A DNA stretch of 64,000 nt, taken from positions 478,803,657-478,867,656 of the forward strand of contig NC_081412.1 in the NCBI RefSeq assembly GCF_030272615.1, written 5' to 3'. The notes under the pieces are model-generated. The model made no database searches. It worked only from the letters and a program-made list of their open reading frames with translations, and was not told the origin of the DNA. The translations under genes and the position numbers were made by a program. The stretch comes from Cryptomeria japonica (Eukaryota > Streptophyta > Pinopsida > Cupressales > Cupressaceae). This document shows positions 35,584 through 46,660 of this stretch, one piece after another (positions within the stretch are counted from its first letter, which is position 1; every line of letters begins with the position of its first letter).

Positions 35584-36464
35584 TTATAAACTTCCTATAT
35601 TTCTCTTTTTTTCCTTGTTAGCTTCATTAGGACAGTTAGCAACAATATGTCCTATCCGGTTACATGCAAAACATTTTAGTGGTAATTTACCTCTATACTT
35701 AACGGTACCTCTGGGTAACCTCTTGGCCAATAGTGCTTCGAGTTCCATCAGGCTATCATCATCATCTACCTCTCTGGTGGATCTAGATTCATGACTGTAA
35801 CTTACTTCTCTACTTTTCCTTACTGGTGGGGTTGATACTGAGGCTTTAAATGCAAATTCTGACTTTTGAACACTTCCATCAGAATCATTTAATTCGAATA
35901 CAGTCAATTTACTAATGATAGAGTCAAGAGTTACCTTTGTCTTGTCAATAGATTTGAGTTCTTGAATGGCTACAACTCTGATAGTGTAGACTGGTAGAAG
36001 GGTTCTCAATACCTTACTAGCCACAGTGGCATCCTCCACTATACCTCCAACACTTTTGATTTCTCCAACTATCTCCTTGATTCTCTGACCATATTGTTGA
36101 ATTCACCTTCAGCCATTCTCATATCATCAAATTTTCCTCTGAGATTCTCTTCCTTGGCTATCTTTACATGCTCATCACTGCCATAGATTTCTTCCAGTTT
36201 CTTCCAAACTTCATATGCAGTCTCCAATCCATGTACATCAACATATTTTGAATCTGAAAAGGTACTGATGATGGCCTCCAATGCTTGGTTGTTCTCTTGT
36301 TGCTCCTTCTTCTGATCATCTGTCAGGATTCCACTAGGCAAGTTATACTTAGTAACAACATGATCCCAATACTGACTTCCTAAGCTCTTGATGTAAATCT
36401 TCATCCTATCACTCCAAATTTTGTAGTTATCTCTATTGAAATTCAAACCTTCTCTCTTCATCAT
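35584..36464 (-). pseudogene. Copia H gag relic
   Basis: The gag starts at an ATG near 36464, shortly after the primer binding site. It encodes LNFNRDNYKIWSDRMKIY, QNNQALEAIISTFSD-like spacing (ENNQALEAI), YEVWKKLEEIYG and, after a stop near 36069, VASKVLRTLLPVY and LTVFELNDSD. An intact zinc knuckle, CFACNRIGHIVANCP, lies near the C-terminus. This is the UBN2/gag type usual for plant copia elements. At least one nonsense or frame change splits it. Confidence 0.9.
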
Positions 36465-36520
36465 TTTCTCCTGGATCTTTTCCTCAAGCTATTAGGCTTA
36501 TATTCAAGAGGATCTAGAAT

Positions 36521-36532
36521 GCTCTGATACCA
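36521..36532 (-). other. Primer binding site of copia element H
   Basis: In minus sense TGGTATCAGAGC, two bases from the 5' LTR. This matches the usual site for initiator tRNA-Met. Confidence 0.93.
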
Positions 36533-36534
36533 AT

Positions 36535-37836
36535 TGATAATATGATGAAACTATAAAGATCCGGTCAACTACTGAGAGGGGGGTGAATCAGTAGATGGAA
36601 GATAAACTAAATTTTCACCAAACTTATTTACAATTTAGAATCAACTCACAAAGTTTACCAGTTTAGTCACTCTAACAAATCTGCATCTGCACTGTTAAAC
36701 CTTACCGGTTGACCTAATACTTTTGTGATATAATGCAATAGATCTAAAACTTAAATATCCTTTGACCAAAACCTTAAACCACTTCACTAATACCAATAAT
36801 AACTTACTTTAGATCATTTCCAATCATTTAGATATAACTATGCAGATTTACCAATCATTCATATCAACCATACCAAAAACATATCCACAAAATGGGAAAA
36901 ACCACGGTGGGGATGAATACCCACAAGTATTTTTGAACTCTTCTGAAGTTCGCCATGTTAGGAGCCAAGCCTGGTTAGAAGCTTATACAAGAATGTTCTA
37001 TTAGGAACAGATCTAGTTAAGGACCACCCGGTTAAGGGATTGACTACAAATACCCTGTTAAAGGTAACCTCACTGGAGGATTTCAAATCCAAGCTAATGG
37101 ATCACCCGGTTAGAGGATTTCAACAACAAGCCTGTTAGAGCTTACTTGGTTAAGGGATTATACTGCTATAATGGTTAGAGAACAACAGGTTCTTCACCGA
37201 TCTAGAAATAACACTTCCTTGCTGAATCAGATCCTTTACCGCTCCTATTTGTCTTCACATCATTCTACAGACACACCTTCTGGTTTGGCAACAATCACTT
37301 TCACACTTAACCAAATTTGCCAACACACATTCAATTAATCCACCGACCTTAAAAACAAATACATTAGGTCGGTAACACAACACAAACCCTAAAATTCTCA
37401 TAGAGATTACAAACACATCGGTTCAATCTTGACTGTTAGATTTCATGCAATCAACTTTACATTCTTCTAGGCATCTCCAACTACTCCTGGATCATCGCAC
37501 TTTGAATATTGTAACACATCACGTGTTTGTCACTTCATACTATGTATTTGATCATTCCCAAGATAAATGGTTATCTTTACACGCCAAAACCTTTTCAAAA
37601 CTCATCACGTGCAACATATTTTCGTGGCATCTTCATCACCGATCATCATTCGGTCATAGATCATCACAACTGATCTCCAAGCTTTATCGGTTAGGGTTAT
37701 GCTTCTCAACTGGTTAGGGTTACCGGTTGATTTTCACTGCTTCATTACCGGTTGTTTTACTGCTTCATTATCGGTTGTTGTTGACATCAATGACAACACT
37801 ATACTTCTTCAATGCAATCTTTGTGCAGTTCCAGCA
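36535..37836 (-). repeat. 5' LTR of copia element H
   Basis: 1,302 bp with TG...CA ends, in plus sense TGATAATATG to TTCCAGCA. Compared with the 3' LTR it lacks about 44 bp near 36890, which includes part of the conserved CCACGTAAA-type module. The adjacent flank is CATAG. Confidence 0.93.
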
Positions 37837-38046
37837 CATAGATGATAAATCTTAAGATTCAAGGTCCTGGTTGTGACCTATTATGTTGTAACCCGGTTGT
37901 TACCGGTTGGTTGTAATCAATTTTCATGAAATAAAACAATCTGTTCTGGATTGCCTGCATCATATCTTTGTTTTTCCGTTGTGTTACTCTTGCTGACCGG
38001 TCTGCATTGATCTCTTTGAGGTCCCTCCTCACTGATGACTACTTCA
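37837..38046 (+). repeat. 3' LTR of chromovirus G, part 2
   Basis: Continues the G LTR from CATAGATGATAAATC to ACTACTTCA and aligns with 25311-25552. It begins with the right copy of the CATAG duplication made by H. Confidence 0.92.
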
Positions 38047-38051
38047 ATTTG

Positions 38052-38094
38052 TTTATTTATTGACTAACCTTACTAATTGTTTAATGCTGATACA
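38052..38094 (+). repeat. 5' LTR of element E, part 3 (end)
   Basis: The last 43 bases before GCTGATACA. They are read as an LTR end because a gypsy-type primer binding site follows at once. Confidence 0.55.
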
Positions 38095-38110
38095 TTTGGC
38101 ACGCCTGGTG
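38095..38110 (+). other. Primer binding site of element E
   Basis: TTTGGCACGCCTGGTG directly follows the LTR end. The TTTGGCACGCC form resembles primer binding sites of large Tat/Ogre-type gypsy elements. Confidence 0.6.
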
Positions 38111-40794
38111 TATGCATCTCACTGATATTGTTACATTTTTATGAGCATTCTAACACCGTGTTAATGATAACATATTCTTATACTATTAGTGGATGTTCAT
38201 GCATTGTTTTTAGAGTCTGGCTTTATGCAATTAGTGTCAAAACACAGCAGTTGAATCTGGCTTTACACCTGCACTATTGCCTTTATTTGAAAACTTCTAA
38301 AAGCCTCTATTTTCCATGTGCTAACGTATCCTTAAGAAGATGTCCTTTATGATGTGATTGTTGCACCCATAACGGAAAAGGTCGTGAAATCGACCTTTTC
38401 ACATGTGCATTTCTCAACCCATTTTTTTTATGTGTATCATGCCATCATAGAATTTAGTGCGAACAACTCCTCTTTGAGGATTTTTTGTCTAAAAGCACAC
38501 ATGCTTTATTTGTGCTTTGAGTGCTTTGTCAGTGTTTTTTCCATTTACTTTTGTGCTAATTTTACTTGTAGCATGTTGTGCATTTTATCTTATGTTCATG
38601 AAGGGCAGTAATAAACCGTTACAATTGAATGTGATTATAGTTATACATGTATTACACGATGCAAAACTAAAATATATCTTTCCATGACTGACATTTAGAT
38701 AATATTTCAGTTGTTATAAAACATGCATATGCTTGCAATTGGGTTGAGTTGTTTAGGGCATTCATCTTTATATATGCTTACAAAGTGTTTAGCCACTTTT
38801 CAAACAATGAATGAATGTTCAACCACTATTGAATTCCACACTTAACAGCTCGATTTGACCACTCATCGCTTTCTAGAAAGTTGATTACATTTGATTTAAA
38901 TAACATTTCTAAAGCCTTTTCAGCGAATATATTTTGTGATTGATTGCATATACTTAACGTTTCTAAAAGCCATTTCACTCCATGCATTTAAAAAGCTTTC
39001 AACCTTTTTTAAAAAGCTTGTTCCAAAGCTACGTGGGGGCTCCATGACTAAGGCTTTCCTTTCATATTAGCATTCTTTCTTTAAAGATTGCTTTTTCAAG
39101 TTTCTTTTTAGGATTAATTTTTTAAATTTGTTGTTTAAGGTTTCTTTTTCTCATTACTCTTTTTATTAGTTTCTTAAAGTTTTTTTTAGATTCGTTTTTA
39201 AAACATGGTTTTTTAATTAGATTTTTTAGAATAGCTTTTTTAAAGTTCTTAAAAATAGATTTTAAAATTAGATTTTTTTAAGTAGTTTTTAAATTAGGTT
39301 TTTTAAATTAGTCTTTAATTTACTTCTAATTTAGATTTTAAATTAGCTTTTAATTTAATTTTTAGATTAGATTTAATTTAGTTTTGCTAATTTAGATTTA
39401 ATATTTTTTTGTTAGTATGTTTAAATTAGTGATTTTAGTGTGGTTATTTTTTACTTTAGAAATTAATTTTGGGCTCATATTTTGTGCAGGACATCAAGAG
39501 CATCTTTTTAACACATTGTTTTTTTTGCAGGTGTTGAAGGCTTCAAAATTGCAAATTTTCCTTAACACATGTTAATTGGGCAAATTGATCAATCTTAGGA
39601 TAGTCATTCACAGTTTGCAATATGGGTTAAAATTTAAAAACAAACATTCACATTGTCTCATTTAGTGCAACAATTTGGTCTAAAACGAATAATCTCATTT
39701 TGCAATTTTGGTATAAAAAATGAACAATCATCTTGCTATCTTAGTCTAAAATGAACAACACATTTTGCAATCTTGGGATAAAACAAACAAATCACCTTGT
39801 CACTTTCAAGTTTCTAAAATAAACTCACATTTTGCGATGAAGGATTAAAATGAATAAATGTTTTCCATCTTTGGTGTGCTTGCACACGTGTAGGGTGGAC
39901 CCACCGTCACGTCTATTATCCTCTCCCCTCGCCTTCACGGACCTTGGGTGATGAGAAAGGTGATTGACAACACCTGATTTTTATTTTTGTAGAGAGGGAT
40001 ACTTTTGACCGGGGATTTCATCACCTCACAAGGGTAGTTCAAATTGGGACACATCGGGGATATCAACTCTCTCGACGCAATCTCGAGCAGGTTTTTCGAG
40101 CCGCTATATAATAAGTTGGTTAGGTGACTGAGGTGCTGAGTGAATTCGACATATGTGGGGGCTCTCCTTGTACTGATAAGATCAGTTAGAGCCTTAAGTG
40201 GCTTGCTTCGAGAATCTGTCGTTGGATTGGTGATCCCTCAGAAATTACACTAGACACCAGTTTTAGTAGCCAAAATCCTAGATTTGATAGCGCAGGGGAT
40301 GCGGATCACACCACGAAGTTATTCCTCATGTATCCGCTTAGGATGAGACATAAATCCCCCATGTATTATATCCTTGGATATTTAGGGTAAGAGAATTTGG
40401 TATGCCCAAGAAGTGAGTGTCGTGGAGTGGAGCTAGTGCTACCAGAATCTCTATTTGTCCGCCTAAGTGAGGTATTGCTTATGTGAGGGTCCTATCAAGT
40501 GGTTTCCACTTTCTAGCCTAAGTTGTGTTGTCTTTAAGTGTCTTCAATTGTGTTATACTTGTAAAATCAATTTGGGCTAATCTAGGCCCCCCATCACTTG
40601 CACACTCATTATTGAGTGGTACACTTGGCCAATGTGTTTACTATGCTTGATGTTTTCTTGCCAAAAGTAGATTGACAAACAACCTCCTCATCTTTCACAT
40701 TTGACAAACATTCCAAGCCCAAATTTTTGCACTTGCAAAGCCCAAATCAAGTCCACCTCATTTTTACCTCATGTTACATAAGCCTAAGTTGTAT
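38111..40794 (+). other. Long leader of Tat/Ogre-like element E
   Basis: About 2.7 kb without a supported gene. The stretch 39050-39470 is T-rich with repeated TTTTTAAATTAG-like words. From 39880 to 40560 it is less AT-rich and has the look of structured leader (CACCTCACAAG, GGGGATATCAACTC). Open frames of 80-90 codons at 38077-38611 look random. Confidence 0.5.
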
Positions 40795-41094
40795 ATGCCT
40801 CCCAAGAAGTCTATCCATTATCAAGTCAAGAAGAAGAAACTCACCCAAGCACAACTCGTTAGATGTCAAAAATTTTGGTATATCAACCGCAAACTCTTGC
40901 TTAAACACGGGACCTTCTTGCATCGATATCACGATTACACTCATGGTCGTAGCAATGAGTTTGATGCTAGTGATGAACTAAGAGTTAACGCCCTCCACCA
41001 AGGATCAGGCTTGTCTTTCAATACTAACTATTGTCAAAATCAGGGTGGTCGCATCCCCTCATATAATTTACCATCCGAACCTATCACTTATTAA
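40795..41094 (+). CDS. Small ORF in the leader of element E, unknown function
   Basis: From an ATG at 40795 an open frame of 99 codons runs to a TAA at 41092. The protein is basic: MPPKKSIHYQVKKKKLTQAQ at the N-terminus, then KFWYINRKLLLKHGTF and YHDYTHGRSNEFDASDEL. I recognise no domain. Large Tat/Ogre elements are known to carry an extra ORF of unknown function upstream of gag, and position fits that. Its composition is less biased than the surrounding AT-rich leader, which argues for coding. An upstream in-frame ATG at 40771 would add eight residues. Confidence 0.5.
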   Translation: MPPKKSIHYQVKKKKLTQAQLVRCQKFWYINRKLLLKHGTFLHRYHDYTHGRSNEFDASDELRVNALHQGSGLSFNTNYCQNQGGRIPSYNLPSEPITY

Positions 41095-41709
41095 GTCATT
41101 TTGTTGTCAATAATAACCTATTCCTCAATTTCTTCTAATCATAATTAACCTTCTTAATCCTTTTCATGAATTCATTTTCTAAGGAATTAGCACATTAACC
41201 CAATAATTAATCAAATTCCAATCAATCCTTAATCAAATTCAATCAATCAAATCCCTAATCCAATCATCCAAAATCAATCAAATTAACCACATCAAAGGTT
41301 CATCCTTGTCAAAGTTTGATCTAGACCCTCATCCTTAATCATTTTAATCATTTGACTTTTGTGCTTGGGTCAAAATCTCCCCCAAGTGCTCTTGTCCCAT
41401 CCTTTGGGTTGGTCAAAACACTTATCCTTAGTCCTATTTTGATTTGGATCATTAGTCTATCCTAAGTAGAAGAAGACTTTATCATATTAACAAGGTCTAG
41501 ATTTTACCCCAACTTGGTCATCATCTTGCTTGTGGTCTATCAATAAATCCCTCACCTAAAATCCTAATCCAAGGATTAAGGTGTGATCCTAATAAAATTA
41601 ATCCCATCCTAATCCAAGGACCCAATCAATCATCAAATCCAATCCAATCAAAAATTGCTAAGTCCTTTCATCAATCTTTCTTTCAAATCATCTCTAAGGT
41701 TGTTCGTGC
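41095..41709 (+). other. AT-rich spacer between the small ORF and gag of element E
   Basis: Rich in TAATC and CAATC words (for example 41130-41290). No coding signal was found. Confidence 0.5.
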
Positions 41710-41880
41710 ATGGTCTTGACTCGCTCCCAAAAGGCAAAAATGACAACCCAAGAGTATGGAATTCCCGACACTAGTCTACTCTACAATCAAGATCCACAAC
41801 CACAACAAGAGGAGCAACCATCAATGGTTGATCAACCCGAACTTTCTCCTAGTGTTCAAACATTCGTAGAAGATCCTTAT
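41710..41880 (+). pseudogene. N-terminus of E gag, truncated by element I
   Basis: An ATG in a clean frame gives MVLTRSQKAKMTTQEYGIPD followed by a Q/E-rich stretch. This resembles the start of gag in large gypsy elements. The frame is cut at 41880, where the LTR of element I begins; the codons beyond that point belong to the LTR. The rest of gag would lie beyond I and is not in the window. Confidence 0.5.
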
Positions 41881-42972
41881 TGTGCTAATAAAAATTGTGT
41901 CAATCTTAATAAACATGCACATAGATGAGACAATATAAATGAAATTATTAAGCAAATTGAAATCTAAATAAAAGAAAACCAAAATCTCCTTTGAGATGTC
42001 CCATATTCCTCTATTTTTGAGGACCTTCAAGGTGTTGGATTTGTTGGCTCTCAGTGGAGCAATGACTTCCAAAGTGGTAACTCAAAAGTTGAGTAGCTAC
42101 TTCATGATAATGCAAGTGATTTATTGCATGATTGATTGATGCATGATTTAGCTAAAATGATGATTTAAGATACATGATTGATAAATGCAATCTAAATTAA
42201 CAGGATAAAAGTTATTCTAAGCATGCTAATATTGATCTAACTGCCAATTATGCTAGATGATTAAGATATAAAATTCCTATAGTAATGATGCTAAAATCTA
42301 GGATGCAAGGGATCTTTTTTCCTCCAAAATGAGGGGTCTTTATAGGAATTCCAAGGCCAAAGCTGAGGTGGCAGGAATCGATGGTCTAGATTCGATCTGA
42401 AGATATCAAGGGCTAGGATTGAGGAAGTTGCAGAAGAGGTTGGAGGGAGGGACACATGTCATCTATGTGGTGACAAGTGTCAAGAAAACTCAAACAATTT
42501 TCCCATAAGAAGGAAAGTGTCAAAGGGGAGAAGACATGTGGCAAAGGTGCCATGTGTCTCCAAGAAGGAATATCCAATGCACAAGAGGTTAGGATGAGGA
42601 AGTTAGGATATGCAAGATAGGATAGGGTTAGTTAAACCTAGGATTAGATAGAATGGGTTAGAAGTTAGGAGCCATGTGCTCATTTGAATTTAGAAATTCA
42701 AATAATTAATTTCAACAAACTTGGTTTTGTTAATCTTAATTATGGGATAACAATAATTGATTTAAATGGGGGGAGGATTAATTAATTTAGATTAATTAAT
42801 CAAACGAGATTATTTAAATTAACTATATAAATAAATCATTTAGATTTATTTATAAGTAGATGAATAGGGAAATTAATCAAATTATTTGCGAATTTAATTA
42901 ATTAGAAAGGGGGATTAATTAAATAATTGCGTATTTAATTAATTATTTTCAAACCATTTTTAGGTGTATACA
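41881..42972 (-). repeat. 3' LTR of element I
   Basis: 1,092 bp; in minus sense it starts TGTATACACCTAAAAATGG at 42972 and ends at TG of 41881. It is colinear with the LTR of C but clearly more diverged. The bases before it (41876-41880, CTTAT) would be the target-site copy; the partner was not found. Confidence 0.88.
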
Positions 42973-43154
42973 TTTTGCCCCTCTTTAGAGAGATGTGTGA
43001 CGACGCATTGATTAAAAGAAAATCTTGATTCGATGATGCTAATATGCTTTGATTCGATGCAGATTTGATCTCGATATGATAAATTTCGATTTGATGTGGA
43101 TATGATTCAATATGATGCCCTAGACAGTGATTGATAGATTTCGATACGAGGATG
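42973..43154 (-). other. Polypurine tract and 3' UTR of element I, part 1
   Basis: In minus sense AAAGAGGGGCAAAA borders the LTR. The rest matches 17390-17675 of element C, with a diverged version of the 38-bp repeats. It ends in GGATG, the duplication made by J. Confidence 0.85.
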
Positions 43155-44395
43155 TGTTGGCATTATTGGATGAATTGATTATGTATTGCATTGATTTTTT
43201 GTCATTGATGTCAACACTAGTTGTTATGGTTGGTTACTGGTAGACAAGTTTTGGTTACTGGTAGAAGATCTAGTGTTACCGGCAAAAGAGACTATCTGTT
43301 GGACACTTCCGACATGTTTGGATCTTTGGAATGTGATTGGTTACATGTGGTATGTGCTTCCGGAGCATGTCTTGGTCAAATGGTATTGACTTGGTAATCA
43401 GATGCTATCATACACTCTGGTAAACCCTAAACGACACTAGTTTAAGGCTTTACCAACAGAGCTCTCACTGAGGAATCTTGATGGGATGTAGCTTCTAGAT
43501 GGATTTCAAGATATTGAAGATGTTCTTTGATCATGCTTTAACTTCTTGAAGACATTACTTTGGCATGGTGGACCCAGAATAGGTCTGGTGCCTATCTAGG
43601 TTATGGACCGGTATCATGCTAACATGTACTCTACATGTTACCAGGATGTTTCTGGATGATTTATGGATTTGTTATTGTTGTTTTGGTCTTAAGACGACAT
43701 GGCATATCATTGTAATATGGATTTATGTAATGATCTTATTGTAATATCTTTTAGGTGGTCGACCTAATTGGTTTAGGCCTTAGGGTTTGTATAATATGAT
43801 GTAAGATCTCATTGTAGATCGTGGTATGGGAATAGAACAAGTGTCGTGGTCTTGGAATGCAATATCATATGCGAAGGAGATTTGGTTGATCATAGATGAT
43901 TGAATTGGGATTAAGGAAGAGGTCAAAGGCCTCTAGTAATGAGCTTAACCAGGACTGTAATCAAGCATGGTAGATGCTATCTCTAGCAGTTCAATCTATT
44001 GGATTGTTGTCCACTTATCTTGAGATGGTTGTTTCCTCTCTGTATTCAGTGAGACTCTTTTGTAATGATCAGTACGCTCTAGGAAGTGTGCCTTCCTGCA
44101 TGTGCAAGCCCCTCGTTGTATCACATACTTTCTGTAGAAGTATCATCTGATTGTGGGTAGGCTTCCCACCGTGGTTTTTCCCTTTCCGGTTTTCCCACGT
44201 ACAAATCATGGTGTTATGTGGTATGATTGATTTTTATTAATTATTTGTTTAATTGTTAAGTTGCATTGTTTACCGGTATCTGTTTCTACTCTACCGGTAC
44301 TTAATATGTTTAAAGGTTATTAAGTGGATTAAAATTTATAATATGTTAAAAACTGATTCACCGCCCCTCTCATTTGTTCACTGGTTATCCTAACA
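43155..44395 (+). repeat. 5' LTR of copia element J
   Basis: 1,241 bp, TGTTGGCATT to ATCCTAACA. Contains the copia module TTTTCCCACGTACAAATCAT at about 44200 and GATTCACCGCCCCTCTC near the end. Confidence 0.95.
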
Positions 44396-44397
44396 AT

Positions 44398-44409
44398 TGG
44401 TATCAGAGC
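44398..44409 (+). other. Primer binding site of copia element J
   Basis: TGGTATCAGAGC, two bases after the LTR, matching the usual initiator tRNA-Met site. Confidence 0.95.
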
Positions 44410-44453
44410 TTTGGTCCTCTTTTGCAGAAGCTTAACCACTTGAGGTAGATCCT

Positions 44454-45533
44454 ATGGTAGCTAACACTTCAAATCCATCGGCAACTATTTTCAGAAGAGA
44501 AATCCCTAAGCTTGATGGAACAAATTATGGGATATGGAAAATTTAAATGGAGACTCATCTTAGATATCTTGGCAAGGATATTTGGGAGATCACTGAGAAA
44601 GGATACACACCTTATGATCTAGCATCTGGCAATCCTGCTCCTGCAGACTTGGAAATGAATATTGAAAATGATTGCAGAGCTAGAGAAGCCCTCTTGTGTG
44701 CACTTACTGATCAGCAAATCATGGGATTGACTGATAAATCATTGGAAAAGGTTATGTGGGACAAATTGAAAACTCTAAATGAAGGTGATCCTACTGTCAA
44801 AATTGCTAAACTTGATGGTTACTAGGTAAGATATGAAAACTTGAAGATGGAAAATAATGAAAGAATTGTTGTGTTTATGGAAAGAGTAAATGAGATTGTT
44901 ATGGGAATTCAATGTTGTGGAGGATTTTTGAGTGAAGATGAAATAGTTTCCAAAGTCTTGAGAGCCCTTCCACCGGCTTACAAGATGAAGGCAACTGCAA
45001 TTAATGAGTTGAGAACAATGGCAAACTCTTCGGTTAACAGAGACTTTCTGATTGGGAAATTATCTACTTTTGAGCTTGAAGAATTTGGATCTTTTGGAGC
45101 TGTGAAGTCTGAACCTGCTTTTCATGCATCATCATCATCATCTACCGGCAAAAGTGATTGGAAAGTTTTATATGCAAAAGAATTTGAAGACATGAGGAAA
45201 GAAGATGAAGAATTTCAGCAACTTGAAGCCTTATTTGCTAGAAGAGTACCTAAAGGTCCGACAGGAAGTAAGTATGAAGGAAAAGCACATTTTAAATGTT
45301 TTGCATGTAATAATATTGGTCATTTTGCATCTAGATGTCCTGAAAGGAATGCAAGGTTTGAGGAAAGAGTTAAGAAATTATTTAAGCCTAACCAGAACGG
45401 ATATAAATTCAAGAAAAGTAAACAATGCTACATGGCAAATGAGGAAGGAGTAACTAATGACTCTGGAGATGAACTGATAGAAGACCCTGCTAGTGATCTG
45501 GCAATGGAAAGGAATGGGTGTTCTATGCTTTAA
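44454..45533 (+). pseudogene. Copia J gag, interrupted by stops
   Basis: The ATG at 44454 starts MVANTSNPSATIFRREIPKL, followed by LDGTNYGIWKI and a TAA at 44544. The frame continues with METHLRYLGKDIW, CALTDQQIMGL, a TAG at 44823 in place of a likely Gln, and then 230 open codons. These include FLSEDEIVSKVLRALPPAYK and an intact CFACNNIGHFASRCP zinc knuckle at about residue 150 of that stretch. The frame ends at 45531; protease continues in the next frame with a short overlap. Apart from the two stops this is a normal UBN2-type copia gag. Confidence 0.92.
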
Positions 45534-46660
45534 AGGAAGATGAACTAGAACCGGCTATCAAAAATGAAGAAAAGGCCTTGGCAGAAAAAGTTGAAGATAA
45601 GGATGAATGGATAATTGATAGTGGATGCTCACATCATATGAATGGAAATAAAGGGAAATTTTTGTCCCTACAAGAATTCAATGGCAGTCAAGTCAGATTT
45701 GGAGATGACAAAGCATGTATGATCAGAGGTAGAGGTATTATTTCTTTGGATGACAAGCATAACACTGATAATGTATATTATGTAGAAGGTTTAAAGCATA
45801 ATCTTTTGAGTGTTGGTCAATTGGTGGACAAGAGTTTCCAACTTTAGTTTAAAGATAGAAAATGCAAAATCATTAACAAGACTGGTTTGGAGATCGCAAC
45901 TGGTACTTGGACTGGAGGTAATATCTTTCACTTGAACACTGGTGATAAGACATGTTTGATTGCTCATATTGATGAGAGTTGGTTATGGCATAAGAGGTTG
46001 TGTCATGTTAATTTTGATTGTATTGTTAAGATCAGTTCAACTAAGGTAGTTAGAGATATACCTAAGATTATGAAGCCTCATAATCCGTTATGTAAGGAAT
46101 GTCAAATGGAAAAGCAAGTTATGACTTCTTTTAAGAGCATACATGATAAATGTAATGGTGTAATTGATTTGATTCGCACTGACTTATGTGGTCCAACAAG
46201 GACTAGAAGATTTCAAGGTGATAGGTATTTCATGCTGATTATTGATGACTATTCTAGGATGATGTGGGTGACTTTTCTTAAGGATAAGTCTGAAGCTTTT
46301 GATAAATTCAAGATATTTAGAGAAAAGGTTGAAATAGAAACCGGATTGAAAATCAAATGTCTAAGATCAGATCATGGCGGTGAGTTCACTTCTCATGAAT
46401 TTAACAGTTATTGTGAGACAAATGGAATCAGGAGACAATTATCTACACCTAGGACTCCTTAGCAGAATAAAGTGGTGGAAAGAAATAACATAACCATTTT
46501 GGATGCAAAAAGATCTATGATGATGGAAGCCAAATTGCCTCATATCTATTGGTGAGAAGCAGTGAGCACAAAATTCTACACATTCAATAGAGTTCACATC
46601 AAAGGTGAAACCGGTAAGACCCCTTATGAATTATGGTTTGGATTTCAAAAAATTTGGAAG
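45518..46660 (+). pseudogene. Copia J protease and integrase
   Basis: Protease carries WIIDSGCSHHMNG. After a TAG at 45845 the frame continues with the pre-integrase zinc motif (LWHKRLCHVNFD, LCKECQMEKQ). The integrase core has Asp in IRTDLCGPTR, Asp in RSDHGGEFTSHEF and, after a TAG at 46460 where Gln is expected, Glu in NKVVERNN. A further TGA follows near 46552. A small deletion and frameshift at 46640-46660 (KTPYELWFG to FKKFGSKCY) joins it to the next frame. Confidence 0.92.

Larger units (their letters stand above)
30606..37836 (-). mobile_element. Element H: full-length Ty1/copia retrotransposon (minus strand)
   Basis: LTRs lie at 30606-31951 (3' LTR) and 36535-37836 (5' LTR), flanked by a perfect 5-bp duplication, CATAG (30601-30605 and 37837-37841). 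A primer binding site for initiator tRNA-Met and a polypurine tract are next to the right LTRs. Gag, protease, integrase, RT and RNase H are in copia order. The LTRs differ by roughly 10% in the parts compared, so the insertion is old. Stops and frameshifts interrupt all genes. It sits in the 3' LTR of G. Confidence 0.95.
24750..38046 (+). mobile_element. Element G: Ty3/gypsy chromovirus, 3' LTR split by copia element H
   Basis: The 5' LTR is 24750-25552; the 3' LTR is 30039-30605 plus 37837-38046. The LTR pieces align around the insertion of H. The flanks GTTTG (24745-24749) and ATTTG (38047-38051) match at four of five bases and are a plausible decayed target-site duplication. Gag, protease, RT, RNase H, integrase and a C-terminal chromodomain occur in order. 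All coding parts have stops or frameshifts. The element sits in the 5' LTR of E. Confidence 0.9.

Noticed and set aside
38077-38611. Cys/Phe-rich frames of 85-91 codons in the leader of E
   Set aside because: Composition follows the T-rich sequence and no domain or conserved start was found.
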